Source: Diploptera punctata
Taxonomy: Eukaryota > Arthropoda > Insecta > Blattodea > Blaberidae
Assembly: GCA_030220185.1 (NCBI GenBank)
Contig: JASPKZ010007555.1
Location: 369,001-433,000, forward strand
Direction of reading: 5' to 3'
Length of the DNA stretch: 64,000 nt
The notes under the pieces: model-generated
Told to the model about the DNA's origin: nothing
Seen by the model: the letters and a program-made list of their open reading frames with translations, nothing else
The model's database searches: none
Position numbers and translations under genes: made by a program
Shown here: positions 30,056-42,033 of the stretch, piece after piece
Position numbering within the stretch: position 1 is the stretch's first letter
Layout: the number at the start of each line of letters is the position of its first letter

Positions 30056-30692
30056 CACTCATGACTCGCTGAAATTGTTTTACCATAATTTAATTTTGTA
30101 TTTTACGTAGTAAAAATATACGTTTAACTATGGTAGGGTCTACAGTTCATGTGTGACCCGAGGTTATACAAAATAGACCGTTGGCTAATTACCCAAGCGA
30201 CACGATGATGATGATGATGATGATGATGATGACAATAAGTAATATACTCGTAAGTAATAATATCAGCAGTCAGTTGTATTAATTTATAGACGAAATAATG
30301 CTCGATGAATGATGTAACACTGCGTGATAAGAAATTGTATCTATACTTCTCAGGATGATAAACTGGTGGCATCAGATAGGTTTTTCGTATCTAGAGATCA
30401 ATACAAGAGCTATCTGCAGCTGTTACTCAGCTGATGACGTGTTATCTGGTGAGATAACGGCTCTAATTTTTTTCCTCAAATGAACTTGTACGTGTAAGAG
30501 AATGAAGGATGTTACACACCCTGTTTCAATTATCTGCCTGTTTACCAGGAAACATAGGAGGAAACATTTAAAGTTATAGAAGTTTCGTAAAGTATTTCAC
30601 ATCGCTATTTTGTTTCTCTTATTTGAGGGTTTGGAGATTTGCTATTGTTAATTTCTTTGTTGATATATATTTTAAAGATTGTTGCACTTATT
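30056..30692. other. No gene recognised; (GAT)n
   Basis: It contains (GAT)n at 30204-30231. No dispersed repeat recognised. Confidence 0.4.
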
Positions 30693-30835
30693 ATCAATGA
30701 GAACAACATTAACTATGATTTGAGGGAAGTAGATTATACAGGGAATGATTGGAAAGCATTAGCTCAGGATAGGGATGTATGGAGAGCTTATGTCCGCGCG
30801 GCCATGAACCTTCGGGTTCGATAGTGCCAGTAAAT
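30693..30835 (+). pseudogene. LINE-C C-terminal fragment
   Basis: A frame reads NNINYDLREVDYTGNDWKAL, AQDRDVWRAYVRAAMNLRVR to a stop, then GTGCCAGT. It is nearly identical to the end of 54998-55542, so this is a fairly young insertion of only about 140 bp. Confidence 0.75.
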
Positions 30836-32231
30836 GGTCCTATTTTATAGCTTTTACATCATCTAGCTATCGGTCATTTTTCGATACCCTTAAACATAAC
30901 CCTATAACGTATTCAAACTTGCATAATCTTCTGATTGATGGGGAGTCGATAAGACAGTTCAGGTCTCAGCCTGTATATTTCTTCCTAAAAACACCCTGAC
31001 TTTCCTTCTTTACATAACTTTTTTCATGCCAATTCCATTAGCTTCATAGACAAGTTTAATTTGTTGCTGTAAGTAGGTCCATGTATTGATCCGATCACAC
31101 ACCATGGACATTGTAAGTCTCAAAAAGACGAGTACAGTAATGAAAATTGTGAAATGGAATTTATTGACCTCTCTTTAGTTAATTTACACTATATTAACTT
31201 GGACTAGCCATTCGTGTTCCATAAATAAAAATACATAAAAAATATGACCATATTTTATTTCTTTTTCTCTCCCTCTCTTCCATTATGTGTTTTTTTTTCA
31301 TCTCGAGTTCCAGTTTACCTCTTGGTACAATTAACATACACAAACATAATAAATATATTAAAATTTCATGCACTCTTTTTAAAGTAGTATTGCGATATTA
31401 AGCCTAAGATTAAATAAGGACAATAAGAAAGTAAGACATTCATATACATCCTGATCGGCTTTTCTACATCGAACATTAATTAATTTTTCTTTTTCATCTT
31501 CTTGACTTCACGCATTAGGCATGAATCTTCCTGTATCGATCTGAAAATCTTCGAGCCATCTCCTTGATCTGCCTATTGATCGTCTTTTCAAAGTCATGTA
31601 TCAGAACTCTAATTTCTGCAGTTTCTATTTTCTTTTTATCCTTTGTTCTCTATGTATAGTTTCCGCTTACATAGCTTTGGCTTTGAAATCACTATATATA
31701 GTTTCAACAACATAATGTGTTTGATTAGATTCATTTGCGTACTTAAATATTTATGTAAAAGAAAAATGTTTTAGAAATTTCACATATTTTTTTATCAATA
31801 TTAATAATGTTTCTAAGTCTAGTTAAACTGTGAATCCTGCTGAATTATGTAATTATCAAAAGCTAATTTACGTCTTACTAAATACTTTATTATGTAATAC
31901 TTACAGTTTTATTTGCAGATATTTTCATGTTTTTTATAGTCTGTGAATAAATATTCTAAACGCATTTCCAAATATATACTGTCATGCAATTACGTAGCCT
32001 GCAACACAGAGAATAGGTTGTCCGGTCTGATAGTTGATGGGATTCCTATCAATTTAATATTTTTTTTTTAAGTTTGATAATCGAGATATGGTAAAAGAAA
32101 ATTCATGCATGTTAAACTTACAAGCTCAGGTATAAGGCAGCCTCAGAAGAAAATTACAAACAACTAACCTAATTTCAATAAAACAAAATGTAGCTACTAA
32201 GTTTACATAATTTCATTTGCACGCAGTTTGC

Positions 32232-32270
<39 letters not shown>

Positions 32271-32454
32271 TATTTTTTTTATTTTTTTTATTTCACGCTT
32301 ATTTATAGACACTAACGTTTAAGGTAGTACCGCATTTAAAAATGTTGGTTGTGAGCAGATCTTTAGTGTGCAAACGTGTGTTTTATTAGAAGTTGACTTA
32401 TTTAATTTTTCCTGAATGATTTTATAAGATGGGTCCTGGTAGTGAAAGTCCATC
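30836..32454. other. AT-rich; possible LINE remnant; (TTA)n
   Basis: 31440-31640 on the minus strand gives KRRSIGRSRRWLEDFQID, possibly a decayed LINE C-terminus. (TTA)n at 32232-32270. Otherwise nothing is recognised. Confidence 0.4.
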
Positions 32455-32575
32455 CCAGCATTTGCCTTGATGACTGAGCAACCCTCCGTCACGCTGATTG
32501 GCACAGGGATTTAACCCGAGACCTTTCAAACACGGCTCTCAAACGCTATCGCATATACCAACTCGCCCGATTTAT
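32455..32575 (-). mobile_element. tRNA-derived SINE head, degraded
   Basis: The minus strand has GAGTTGGTATATGCGATAGC (A-box region) and GGGTTAAATCCC (B box, one change). It is unlike SINE-1 to SINE-3 in the rest of its sequence. Confidence 0.5.
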
Positions 32576-32899
32576 CCAGTTTGTATCTGTAAGTCCTAAT
32601 TTATGAAGATGACATTGCTAAATAAATATATTTAAACAAATATCTTATTATTATTTTTAATCCGTACTTATATTTTTCCGCAATATGATACTATAATATT
32701 CCGAAGCGAATCGACGAAAATGCCTTGGCATATCTCAACAAATTCTGTTCCTTCAAGGCGAAAATCTCCAAAATTGTAGTATTTCCACATACTAGAGTTC
32801 CTCAGATTCCGAAAATATGCATACAAACCAATCTCCTATTTTTATAAGACATCTGTGGGTTCTTTATCCGTCCGAAATGGGCATTTTATTTGGTCTGTC

Positions 32900-33165
32900 A
32901 GTCAGCTGCTGGTGTTCCATATACAGAAGTGGGACGATCATCCAGCTAGTAAAGGGATGACACATGATTAGCTTACCAAGCCGTTATATCCTGTTTGCTA
33001 CTTGTTGTAGCTACCCAAATTCCTCACGATTCTGGGTGGGCACCGCCCCCACACTGGCCAAAATTCCATATGAAAATTTGTTTCCCCATGAGTTTTCGAA
33101 CATGCGCATGTCCGGTAACTCTGTCAAGGCATGGTGCCTTAGTCCACTCGGCTGTGGCGCATCAG
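32900..33165 (-). mobile_element. SINE-2 copy
   Basis: It shares CCTCACGATTCTGGGTGGG, CACACTGGCCAAAATTCCAT and TCCGGTAACTCTG with 28775-29094. The B box is mutated. The 138- and 65-codon frames here are shadows. Confidence 0.7.
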
Positions 33166-33804
33166 ACACATGCTTTAAATTCTTCGCAGTAGCCTATATA
33201 TTTTTGAAGGGTTGGAGTAGTGTTGGTAGCGATTCATTCGTGGGATATGGGACTACAGTTAGATTTTCGGTAAGAATAAGTTATATGCCGGTACTATGTT
33301 TCGCCTATTTTTTTAATCATCGTCCCTCTTTCAGCACATTACATATACTATACAAACATACTCGTCCTATACTCCTCTGAGTGCAGATTACATGCACAAA
33401 TCTAAGCAACGTGCTGTGCCGAAGTGTTTCGCAAAAATGAAAATAATTAACATTGTCAGTAACATCGCAGAGTGCACACGGCTTCCGAAGCAGGAAACTA
33501 CAGTGCTAGATATTGGACGGACATACAGATTGGTTTATCTCTGTATTTTCAAAATTTATGTTTGTACGAACAATGGTATATGACGATCCACCTTGGGTGA
33601 ACGAAGATAATTAACCTCCTTGTAAACGGAAAAATATAAATAAATAAGTTCATGTATATTATAATTATTATGCGAAATATTCACCATGTTGTTCGAGCCA
33701 ACTAAAATTTATTTTATTTAACGATGTGTTCTTTATAAAATGTATTAAAATCATTGGCATTGTAATTCAATTATGTGCGTGAAGGGTATGATACATTTCA
33801 CTCA
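33166..33804. other. No gene recognised
   Basis: The small frames here carry no recognisable domain. Confidence 0.4.
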
Positions 33805-34000
33805 AACGCCTTTTTTTACAGGATTGAGGTTCTTTTACGTGCCGTAAATATATAGCGATTCACGGCTTCAATTATTTTCGAAGGAATCCATACTCAAGAT
33901 TGTTATACCCTGAATAATCTATCGATCCCGGCTGAGTTTCAACCGAAATCCTCGGAACCAGATGCGAGCGTAGTAACCATTAGTCCACCAGTATCAACCA
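33805..34000 (-). mobile_element. SINE-3 copy
   Basis: It shares the body and head of 54238-54519: GAGGTTCTTTTACGTG, ATCGATCCCGGCTGAGTTTC (B-box complement) and GTAACCATTAGTCCACCAG. Confidence 0.6.
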
Positions 34001-34826
34001 AAGCGAAATACCCTTTCCCCATTCCAATCGATTTTCAATGAATTAGTGAAAATTATTTGTGCGGGTACATGTATCTACACTCTGTATAGTGTCGTGAACT
34101 AGGCCTTCAAATTGTAAAGAACGACCTTTGTTTGTAATGCAATGAAACATTATGTGGACATTCAAACAATATCTATCAAAACCAACGTAATGTCAGGATT
34201 GCCTATTATCCACAATGTCACTGATATTTACACTCACTAAAGGTAGCGCTACAGTCCCTCATTTGTTAAATGGCATTCCAACTGATCACATCCAAGATTG
34301 ATATAATATTTTTATTTATTGTATAAGACATATTTTTTTTCACTACATATTAACTGTTCTTATAACATTCCATTCAGGGGGAAGTAAGTGGATTTTTCCG
34401 TAATTCTTGTTAGTCAGTAGGACAACGGGGATTACGTTCTCATTACCTCCCTAGGGAAATGGGTTAAAAGTATAGCTCAACAAAAAATTGAAAATAATAA
34501 ATCAATATATTTTGATTATATCAGTGTATATATTGTATAAATGACAATTCAATTTTCTAACTTCAATAGCGACTATAATATAACTAAAAACGAAGAATTC
34601 GGGGATATTAACTTAAGATTTAAAACTAACATATATTTACGTAGGTCATGGGAGTGATTGAAAAACTGTTACTTTGGGTACAATTTTTTTATTTAAGAAG
34701 TAATATTTTCGGAACTTTCTTTACCAGTCTCGCTAGACTGGCAACTACTTATCTCCATGTAGATTAAATAGGGGCTACCTATTTTCAGTTCCCATTCGCA
34801 CATGTTTTCTCTATTTAGAAGACATA
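34001..34826. other. No gene recognised
   Basis: AT-rich unique sequence. Confidence 0.4.
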
Positions 34827-35233
34827 CAGGGTAATTCAGAAGACAACACTATACTAGCCACCGGTAGTCTGAATTATATCTTCTGTTTACAATCTGACAT
34901 GGATCTCAGAATTTGACTTTCCTGCAGGAAGTATGGTAGAGTTCTTGGAAAATGCGCCACCGAAGATTGTTGAACAATTTTGATCGCATAACACACATTT
35001 TACTTGACATCCGACAAAATCTCGTCTGAACATTTGAGTGAAGATAGATTGGTAGAAGTGGATTATTACTTGCCTCATTGTCCTAAGGTATATGAGTAGA
35101 TTTGATAGATTGTCATGATTGTAGTTCGAAAGCAGTACATACATTTGCGGAAATGGGCTCGGCATCAAAACTTATTTATTAAGTATTCTCTACAATCCCT
35201 AAACCTGTGTAACAGGAATTCTGAATCACCGTG
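34827..35233. mobile_element. MITE with TA duplication
   Basis: 407 bp. The inverted ends CAGGGTAATTCAGAA and TTCTGAATCACCGTG differ at two positions and are flanked by TA at 34825-34826 and 35234-35235. The TA target and CAGGG start suggest the Tc1/mariner superfamily. The 93-codon frame inside has no known domain. Confidence 0.65.
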
Positions 35234-35526
35234 TATGTTCATATATATTTTTTAAACGTCATCATAGATCATGTATCCAAAAGCTATGCATTATTCAATA
35301 TTTTGTCATCAAACTATAAGAATGACAGTAAATGTTATAAAAATGAATCGCAAGTGCTCTAGTATGCAACAGTAAAAAAATATCAGATTTTTATAGCATG
35401 TGGATATTTTTAAAATTATAAAGTCTTATTTCTTGAAGAACAATGATTTTGCTGAGTTCTTGAATATTGGATGTGGTTAGCCCTCATGGGTACACACATC
35501 CCTTGGCATTGTGGCGTGGCAATTTA

Positions 35527-36116
35527 TAGGGTTTTTCATGTCTAGAAAATATTATTGCTCTAATGGGAACGCTGTTGCCACTTGACACCACAGGTTGAGT
35601 TGACAGATGGAAATATATCTCCCTCTTCTCCTCCTAGCATAAGTTCAGCAGCAACATAATTTTATGTCACAATTATCTTCACTACTGCTACTAAATGTTA
35701 ATTCGAGATCATTCTAATGTGGTTACTAAACAACAATTAACATTTGGAATGTTATTGATTATGATTATAGAAACGTCAGTAGCCTTTTAAAAAACACGTG
35801 GTGTATTAGTTGGGCCTCTTTTTTGGCCACGACTGTACGTGACAAAATAAGTTTCGTTCAAAGTGAATGGTTTAGTGATATCTCCTCTAGCCGCTGTTCA
35901 CCTCCTAACTTTAATAAATTGTTGTCTGATAATTATACTCTCGATAATGGCATTTTTTTCATAAATCGGGCACCCACTTTCTTGAGTGAAACTATTTAAC
36001 TTAATTATTTAATTCAAATGAATTAACTAATAAATCATTCTCGCATAGGAGGACACATTTAATAGATAGAATTTCTCTATAAGTGCAATACTATTTTCTA
36101 GACTTGAAAACCCCTA
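35527..36116. mobile_element. MITE with 34-bp inverted repeats and TA duplication
   Basis: The left end TAGGGTTTTTCATGTCTAGA pairs with the right end over about 34 bp with few mismatches. TA flanks it at 35525-35526 and 36117-36118. It is non-coding. At 35812-35836 it contains TTTTTTGGCCACGACTGTA, which looks like an inverted-repeat end of a Tc1 element, so it may be composite. Confidence 0.65.
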
Positions 36117-36900
36117 TATCTTCAATATGGTTCAAGATCTTCATGGGCGTAGTTCTGATTCCTCACGAAGAACAATGCGAAGGTCTGGAATTATCCTTAG
36201 TGGAGACTGGCGGGCTGTAACTCGTCTTCTTAATGCTTCCAAGGAAACCTCACTGGCCAGTTCATGGGATGGATATCTTCACTTTCAAGAACATCGTCCT
36301 CTAGTTGGCTCTATGAGGATGTACATTAATATTTATGAAGTCAAATCTCGAACAATTGCACCTTTGAATTTTCCCATGTGATAGAAGTACCTCATCTCTG
36401 TACTGGACATCGACAGTACAACTAGCAAAAACCTGCTGATCTGTACGCCCATTGCCATTATGTCAGCCATGATATTCTTTTTATGGTGTTTATGGAATTA
36501 AACCGGCTTTCACGTTCTGTAAATTGAATTTGGACTCGCCATAAAGGTGTACGCCTATCTATTCATCCAAGGTCCAATTTTGATCGTGCTGTCTGAAGTG
36601 TATACTGTTATTAGTTCGGCACAAAGTTTGCAGAGAAACACGAGACCGTGAGGCGGCTGATACATCTAACAATAGTAACCATGCAGTATTCCTCCAGTTT
36701 ATTTATCCATGCTGTTAAGTTTATCGGCCTGTTGTGACTCATAGACGACCCTTCAATGGCATACGTTAAAGATTTCCTGTGTTTCCGAACCATCGGCAAA
36801 GCTTGAAAATGACACTTTGTGGCATATTCACAATTCCAGAGACTTCGGTCTGTGTATTCCATGTTTCCTTGCTTCCGATTATTCTTCACTGGAAAACAGG
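36117..36900 (-). pseudogene. Tc1-like transposase relic
   Basis: In mixed minus-strand frames, HPHRAN (about 36330), VLESEDIHPMNWPVR and LRRRVTARQSPLRIIPDLRI followed by VLREES match the C-terminal Tc1 blocks (H.AN, I.RMNWPARSPDLNP, LGRRV.AR..PP..L.EL..AL.EEW). The SPDLNP segment carrying the last catalytic acid is deleted or mutated. The 92-codon frame at 36611-36889 may be the N-terminal half, which is much less certain. Confidence 0.5.
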
Positions 36901-39044
36901 ATAAAATATTTGTTGCTGTAATGTAAACACTATACTTAAAATTACCCGTTTATAGTGGCAAGTCAAAATATGAGGAGTCGCACTGGATCTGGTACTCTTT
37001 TTGTCTACCATTGTGAATGGAAGCGTCTTTCCTAAATACCTCTTTTCTATGCGAATAATTATAATAAATTATATTTTTCTCTTTCATACTCTGTTTTACT
37101 CGAATTAATAGCGTTTAACTTTTGGAGGTGCCTCAAAATGGTAGCATTCGTGATTGAGGATTCAGAAATCGGGGCCGACGATTCAGACTGGTGATTTTCC
37201 CGCGATTTTTCTGTACGTCAAGGTAAATGCAGGGTTGGAATTTTCATTATCATAATACCTTTAGTTTATCTAATTAATTAAACCAAATTTATGAATAACT
37301 TAAAACATTCCAGAGAACCGGTATTCATTTGTTTTCATTTTAATATTAAAATCTTTAAACCAACGAATATGAAATATAAATCAGTGGTCACCTCTGTAAA
37401 TATACAAAAGACCTACCAAATACTACAAAGGGCTCTAAACACATTATGACAAATGGTTAAAACTTCTGTAACTTGGAATAAAAAAAACTTGTAATATTTG
37501 TATCAGTTACTTTTTTTTTTTGCATATACCTATACCTTGCAGTTAATTGTAGTGGGTTTTGGACACACTTTATGTAACAATAAAAATGTAATGCGTGTGG
37601 AGAACTGTGTAACATACATGCAGTCTTATCTTTGGCATACTTAATCATCCACCTCCTACATATTATTTGAATTGCTACGTTATTAATCGGGCATGAGTCA
37701 TTGAATACATTGTATTTAGAAGCAGTGGCGACTCATATTATATAAAGGAATGATCTGAAGTTTAGTCATCACCGTTTCTAAAGAGATTCCAACTCCATGA
37801 AACTTAGATCAATGCTATGGATTAATAGTTGTATTATTACAGCAGAATAAAAATAAATCGAACTGAACGGTATCTGGTCGAAAGAAAATTGTTGAAAATG
37901 TGTAGGTATTTATTTTTCTTCTCTCCCCTTCTTATATTAAACAATTTACTCCTTTCCGCGTTAATTTATTCTATGTTATTATGTTATCCCTTAGTGTTAA
38001 TTCTTCTTCCATTTGGTACTCCATTCCTTTATCCCCTTAAGCTGGCGTTCTCCATTAGGCCAATTGGCTTCATTTCATCTTCCTTTAATTTCCCAAAATG
38101 CCATGAGTTTATTTTTTATATTTTACATGTTTTCCTCATATTATTTCTTCCTTTGTTTCATAGAACTAATGATTTTATATCAAATTTAAAATGCGTTATT
38201 TTATTCTTATTTATAGATGCCTTGATATCTAAGGTTATATTATTTCTAGAATATTCATTTATATTCAGTTGGTGGTGAATTTCTATATTTGTAAGAGTCA
38301 TTTCGACAAGGGACCATCTACTATTTTTTCTGAAATTAACTTTTTTCGTTATTCCATGTTTACATACCTACTTCCATAGTTTCTGCGTGAGAATGGATCA
38401 ACTACACTACTCCTTTATCACTTTCTGACTTTATTCAGTAGCAATTTCAGATTCAATTCTTCATTCTGAACAAGTTGAATCAGTTATGTTTCCCTCTCCT
38501 GTAAAATTGAATCAGCTGTAGATGACCCCTTTTAGAAATGATCATTCATTTGTATATATGCTTTTCGTTGAGAGCACTGACTTTACTTCAATGATATGAA
38601 ATCAAAATTATGATGAAATGTATCTCCCATATTTTCTTCAAGAGATTTAATTACGTGGATTTGGTTTCTTATACGATGGGTAATTCGAGATAGCGATAAA
38701 AGTTCACTCATCAACATCGAACTTAGGAAGTTCTATCCTCAGAGGGCAACACGTATGAACGGTACCAACTTTTGACTTTTGCCGCGACCTGCTTAAAACT
38801 TATTATTTTTATTATTGAATCTCCAAATATTTTGAAACCCTATTTTGCCTCAAAAGCATGTTAGGATTGTAGCTTACTATAACAATATTATACTAAACAT
38901 TGTAAAACAGAAATATTATCTCATGGTTTTGAATGAGTGTTATGAATTACATAAATCAATCGTCTATAAGTGTCTTAGAAAATACTACATATTGTTATGA
39001 ATGTTTGTTATGAAGTTCATAAAATGGTATAACAGGATTTAGGC
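36901..39044. other. No gene recognised
   Basis: 2.1 kb of AT-rich sequence. The 149-codon frame at 37829-38278 is hydrophobic, mostly F, L, I and S from T-rich DNA. It has no known domain and no homologue in the window, so I treat it as chance. Confidence 0.4.
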
Positions 39045-40168
39045 GGTATGTGCCTAGGGCATGGCAAGGACTATATGTATCTCAGGGTTATGGATTTTCA
39101 CCGTGGGATAAGGCGAGGGACGAAATAAGGATAACTGAGTACTATCAGGAGGCTTACCACGACAACACTGGTGTCAATTCTATAATATTTATTAATCAAC
39201 ATGTAGCACAAGACTGTTACAGTTCCAATTCCAGAACATTGGATTTATTTGGATATATTCCGGTATTTTTCACTTCGGAATAGTACAGGTGCGAATAGCG
39301 GTCAATACTGGACCAACTTTATTAATATCGTGGCGAATCTATCGCGTTTTGGAACACTGATAATTAACCGGTCTTCACTCGACCTAAAGTGTGATATAAC
39401 ACCAGCACACTGATGCTTTTAAAATGAATAACTTTTATAACTTGCCGTTCTTGGCCTAACACATTTAGTGTATCTAATGGGTCGCTTGCCTGCGACCGGC
39501 GAAATATACGAGTCCGCACTGCCGCGGAACTCAAACGATTAATCCTGCGCGGGAGTCTTATGTTAATTTTGTTCCACCCGGGAAGCGTTCCCCGGAGTAG
39601 ACAACTTTCACGATATTCGGAATATATCCAACTCCATCTTACAAATACAATTTACAAAACCAATATTTTCATTGGCTGAACATATAATTAACATACATAA
39701 AAAAACGCCTTACTAGCAGAATGATATTGACTTATGGACTCTGATTGGGCATTATGGTTCCCACTATAGTTAAACCAGAATCTCGGGACAATACATTGGT
39801 CATGTATTTCCAGGGCGTGTTTTTCACACGCTGGTGAGAAGTTCATTAATTTACTGAAAACAGATGGACATAGTTTTTGGCTACTGTCGCCATCTCAACA
39901 GGCGGTCTAGTGCTTTTCGACACTTAAGATTGGCCGTCATTTATCTGTCTGGAAGGATGACTTCCGGAGCCGGACAAGGGACATTACGTCTCCAGCTGCG
40001 AGCCGTATTATTAGGGAACGATTTGTCCCGGATTGTAAAACAATTTCTTACATTTGTCCATCTTCAAATAACTTGAGATACAATGGACACAAATGCCTTT
40101 ATATATAGTCAAGCGTAACAGATTGGTAAAAGTTTCTCACGAAACCTTTTTTTTTGAAAGTGTAACTA
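39045..40168. mobile_element. Repeat G copy 2 (LTR-like)
   Basis: Second copy of 24231-25440 in the same orientation. It is collinear from TCAGGGTTATGGATTTTCAC to GTGTAACTACAT, with indels. Promoter-like ATTGGCT (39680-39686) and CATACATAAAAAAACGCC (39703) are conserved. It lacks the A-run of copy 1 and abuts the 3' end of a LINE-D. Confidence 0.6.
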
Positions 40169-40173
40169 CATCT

Positions 40174-40720
40174 TTAATAATAATGTTTAATAATACAATT
40201 AATTAGTGCAGTTATTTCTGCTACAATGTTTATAATAATTTTGTTCTTAAAAATCACTTCACACATTGAGGCAGAAGCTTCATCGTCATTTAAAAGTAAC
40301 CAGAATCGTTGTCTTTCGAATATAGGACAATCAAGGAAAACATGTTTTACAGATTGTATTGATTTTTGACATTTACAATTATGATCATTGTCTGGGTTAA
40401 TATTAAATCTCCTAAAATAACTTCCAAATTTTTCATGGCCAGTCATAAATTGTGTTAAAATGAAATTTGGAATACTTTTTTTGTATTAAGCCTATCGTGT
40501 ATTGTAGAAAAGAAGAGCTCTTTAGTCAAAGCGCCGTTTGCTCTCCTTATCCAATGTTCATTCCAATGAGTGATGATATAGTCCAACAGTTTCTTTTTAA
40601 CGTAGGATATTGGACACTTTGAAAATGAATAATGAAGCTCAGAAGATGCTGCGGATTTAGCTAATTGATCAGCAGTAAAACTTATTTTAACAGTACCCTT
40701 GAATGAAGTCCCAACTAATA
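40174..40720 (-). pseudogene. LINE-D (I-group) RNase H end and zinc-binding C-terminus
   Basis: Minus strand. The frame from 40799 gives ADQLAKSAASSELHYSFSKC, PISYVKKKLLDYI and RANGALTKELF; a frameshift near 40450 leads to MTGHEKFGSYFRRFNINPDN, CKCQKSIQSVKHVFLDCPIF. The ADQLAK box ends an RNase H domain, and the C-x-C...H...C array is the C-terminal finger of I/Jockey-type LINEs. Most of the RNase H and all of the RT are missing. Confidence 0.7.
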
Positions 40721-40739
40721 ATAACAGTGGGGAAAAAGC

Positions 40740-40830
40740 TTCAGTCAGGTTGGTCGGCACCGCTATAAGAACCCGGGACCTCCCTAATATGAGTCTCAAG
40801 TCACATCGCCTGAGTTAACTTGCTGGGGTT
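40740..40830 (-). repeat. tRNA-like remnant
   Basis: Minus strand: TCAGGCGATGTGACTTGAG (A-box-like) and GGTCCCGGGTTCTTATAG (B-box-like). A weak match, probably an old SINE head. Confidence 0.35.
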
Positions 40831-41343
40831 CAAATGCTCTTTTCATGGAGCAAGTAGCCGAACATACTTCTGGCGTTGTGACTTAGATGTTAAAGCGTCT
40901 GAAAATAACATTGAAATATAAAATGAAGTAATGGTGCTTTGAATTACTTAAACTCGTTAAGATTCGTGACTGTGCATGCACTGTTAGTCATATTTTATCT
41001 GTAAAAACTGCGTCAAGCGGTGAACATAGTAAAACACATTGCGCATAGATAAGAAGCCTCCCTTTACTCATACTGCGGTCAGTGTCGGCTTCTTCATCGC
41101 TTACACTTTGTCTTGCTATTAATAATTACAGCCATCAAATCACGACTTTTTTTGTAGTTTATTGTTATGTCTGTAGGTTTCGCGTTAAAGACAAATAAAA
41201 ATCTCACTTGACAGATGCAGATGCTAACTCGTATTGTTTGGTGAAGCTCGGTGATCTGATTTTATTATTGTAAATTGGATTTCTTGTGAATGTATTATTG
41301 ATAACAGTAATTATGTATTGGTGGTTTTTCAAAGAAATTCTGT
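40831..41343. other. No gene recognised
   Basis: Unique sequence. Confidence 0.4.
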
Positions 41344-41475
41344 CCGGAATTTCCTGACACTTGCCTCATAGCTGAGGAAAACATGAGAAACCTCACCAGC
41401 AAATTCAACTCGATCGAGAATCGAACTCGTGTCCACTGATCATTGGTGTTATTCCGATACCACTGTGTTAGTCTA
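41344..41475 (-). mobile_element. Diverged SINE-1 relative
   Basis: TTTCCTGACACTTGCCTCAT, AGCTGAGGAAAAC, GAAACCTCACC and GAGAATCGAACTCGTG follow the SINE-1 order (TTTCCTGACATTTGTCTTAC, GTGAGGAAAAA, AACCTCACCC, GGGATCGAACCCG). It is more diverged than the other copies. Confidence 0.55.
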
Positions 41476-42033
41476 TTATGTTTTGTTTAATCTTAAACAT
41501 AGACTTTTAAAAATTACATTATCATTGGTATTTTTATGGATTTATTTTTTCCCAATTGATAATTTCATTCTTCATTCTAATGTGAAACCGTTGGTAATCA
41601 ATGGCAGTGTGATAAAAATAATACTGAAAACGTATCCAGTTAATATTGTAATTACTTAAGAATACATTTTTTTGCCATGTGAGATATTGCAGTACAAGTA
41701 ATACTAGGGTGTATTTCTTTTTTATCTGAGTTTTAGTTATTACATTTTATTGCAATTTATATTATTCATCCAGTTAAAAAATAAAATTAAAGTATAAAAT
41801 TAAAAGGATGTCTTTTTAACTTCAAGAGAATTGAATAAAATTAATCTATAAATGACATTTTATTTTTTCCCCTTAATATGAATATATTAATTTGTTAATG
41901 TTCATTGCCCTGAACACGAAAGTGAAATGTTTTAATCACATCACATTTTTGTATTATACATATCTATTATGCATTGAAAGATCGAGATTTTTCGCCAATT
42001 AAAAGTTAATTTGGTCTATTTTTTGTGTAGAGA
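41476..42033. other. No gene recognised
   Basis: AT-rich flank. No target-site duplication for the next element was found in it. Confidence 0.4.

Noticed and set aside
36127..36381. 84-codon plus-strand frame
   Set aside because: Antisense of the Tc1-like transposase relic, which has recognisable motifs on the minus strand.
37829..38278. 149-codon hydrophobic frame that could pass for a membrane protein
   Set aside because: Its hydrophobicity follows from T-rich DNA. It lacks conserved motifs, splice context or a copy elsewhere.
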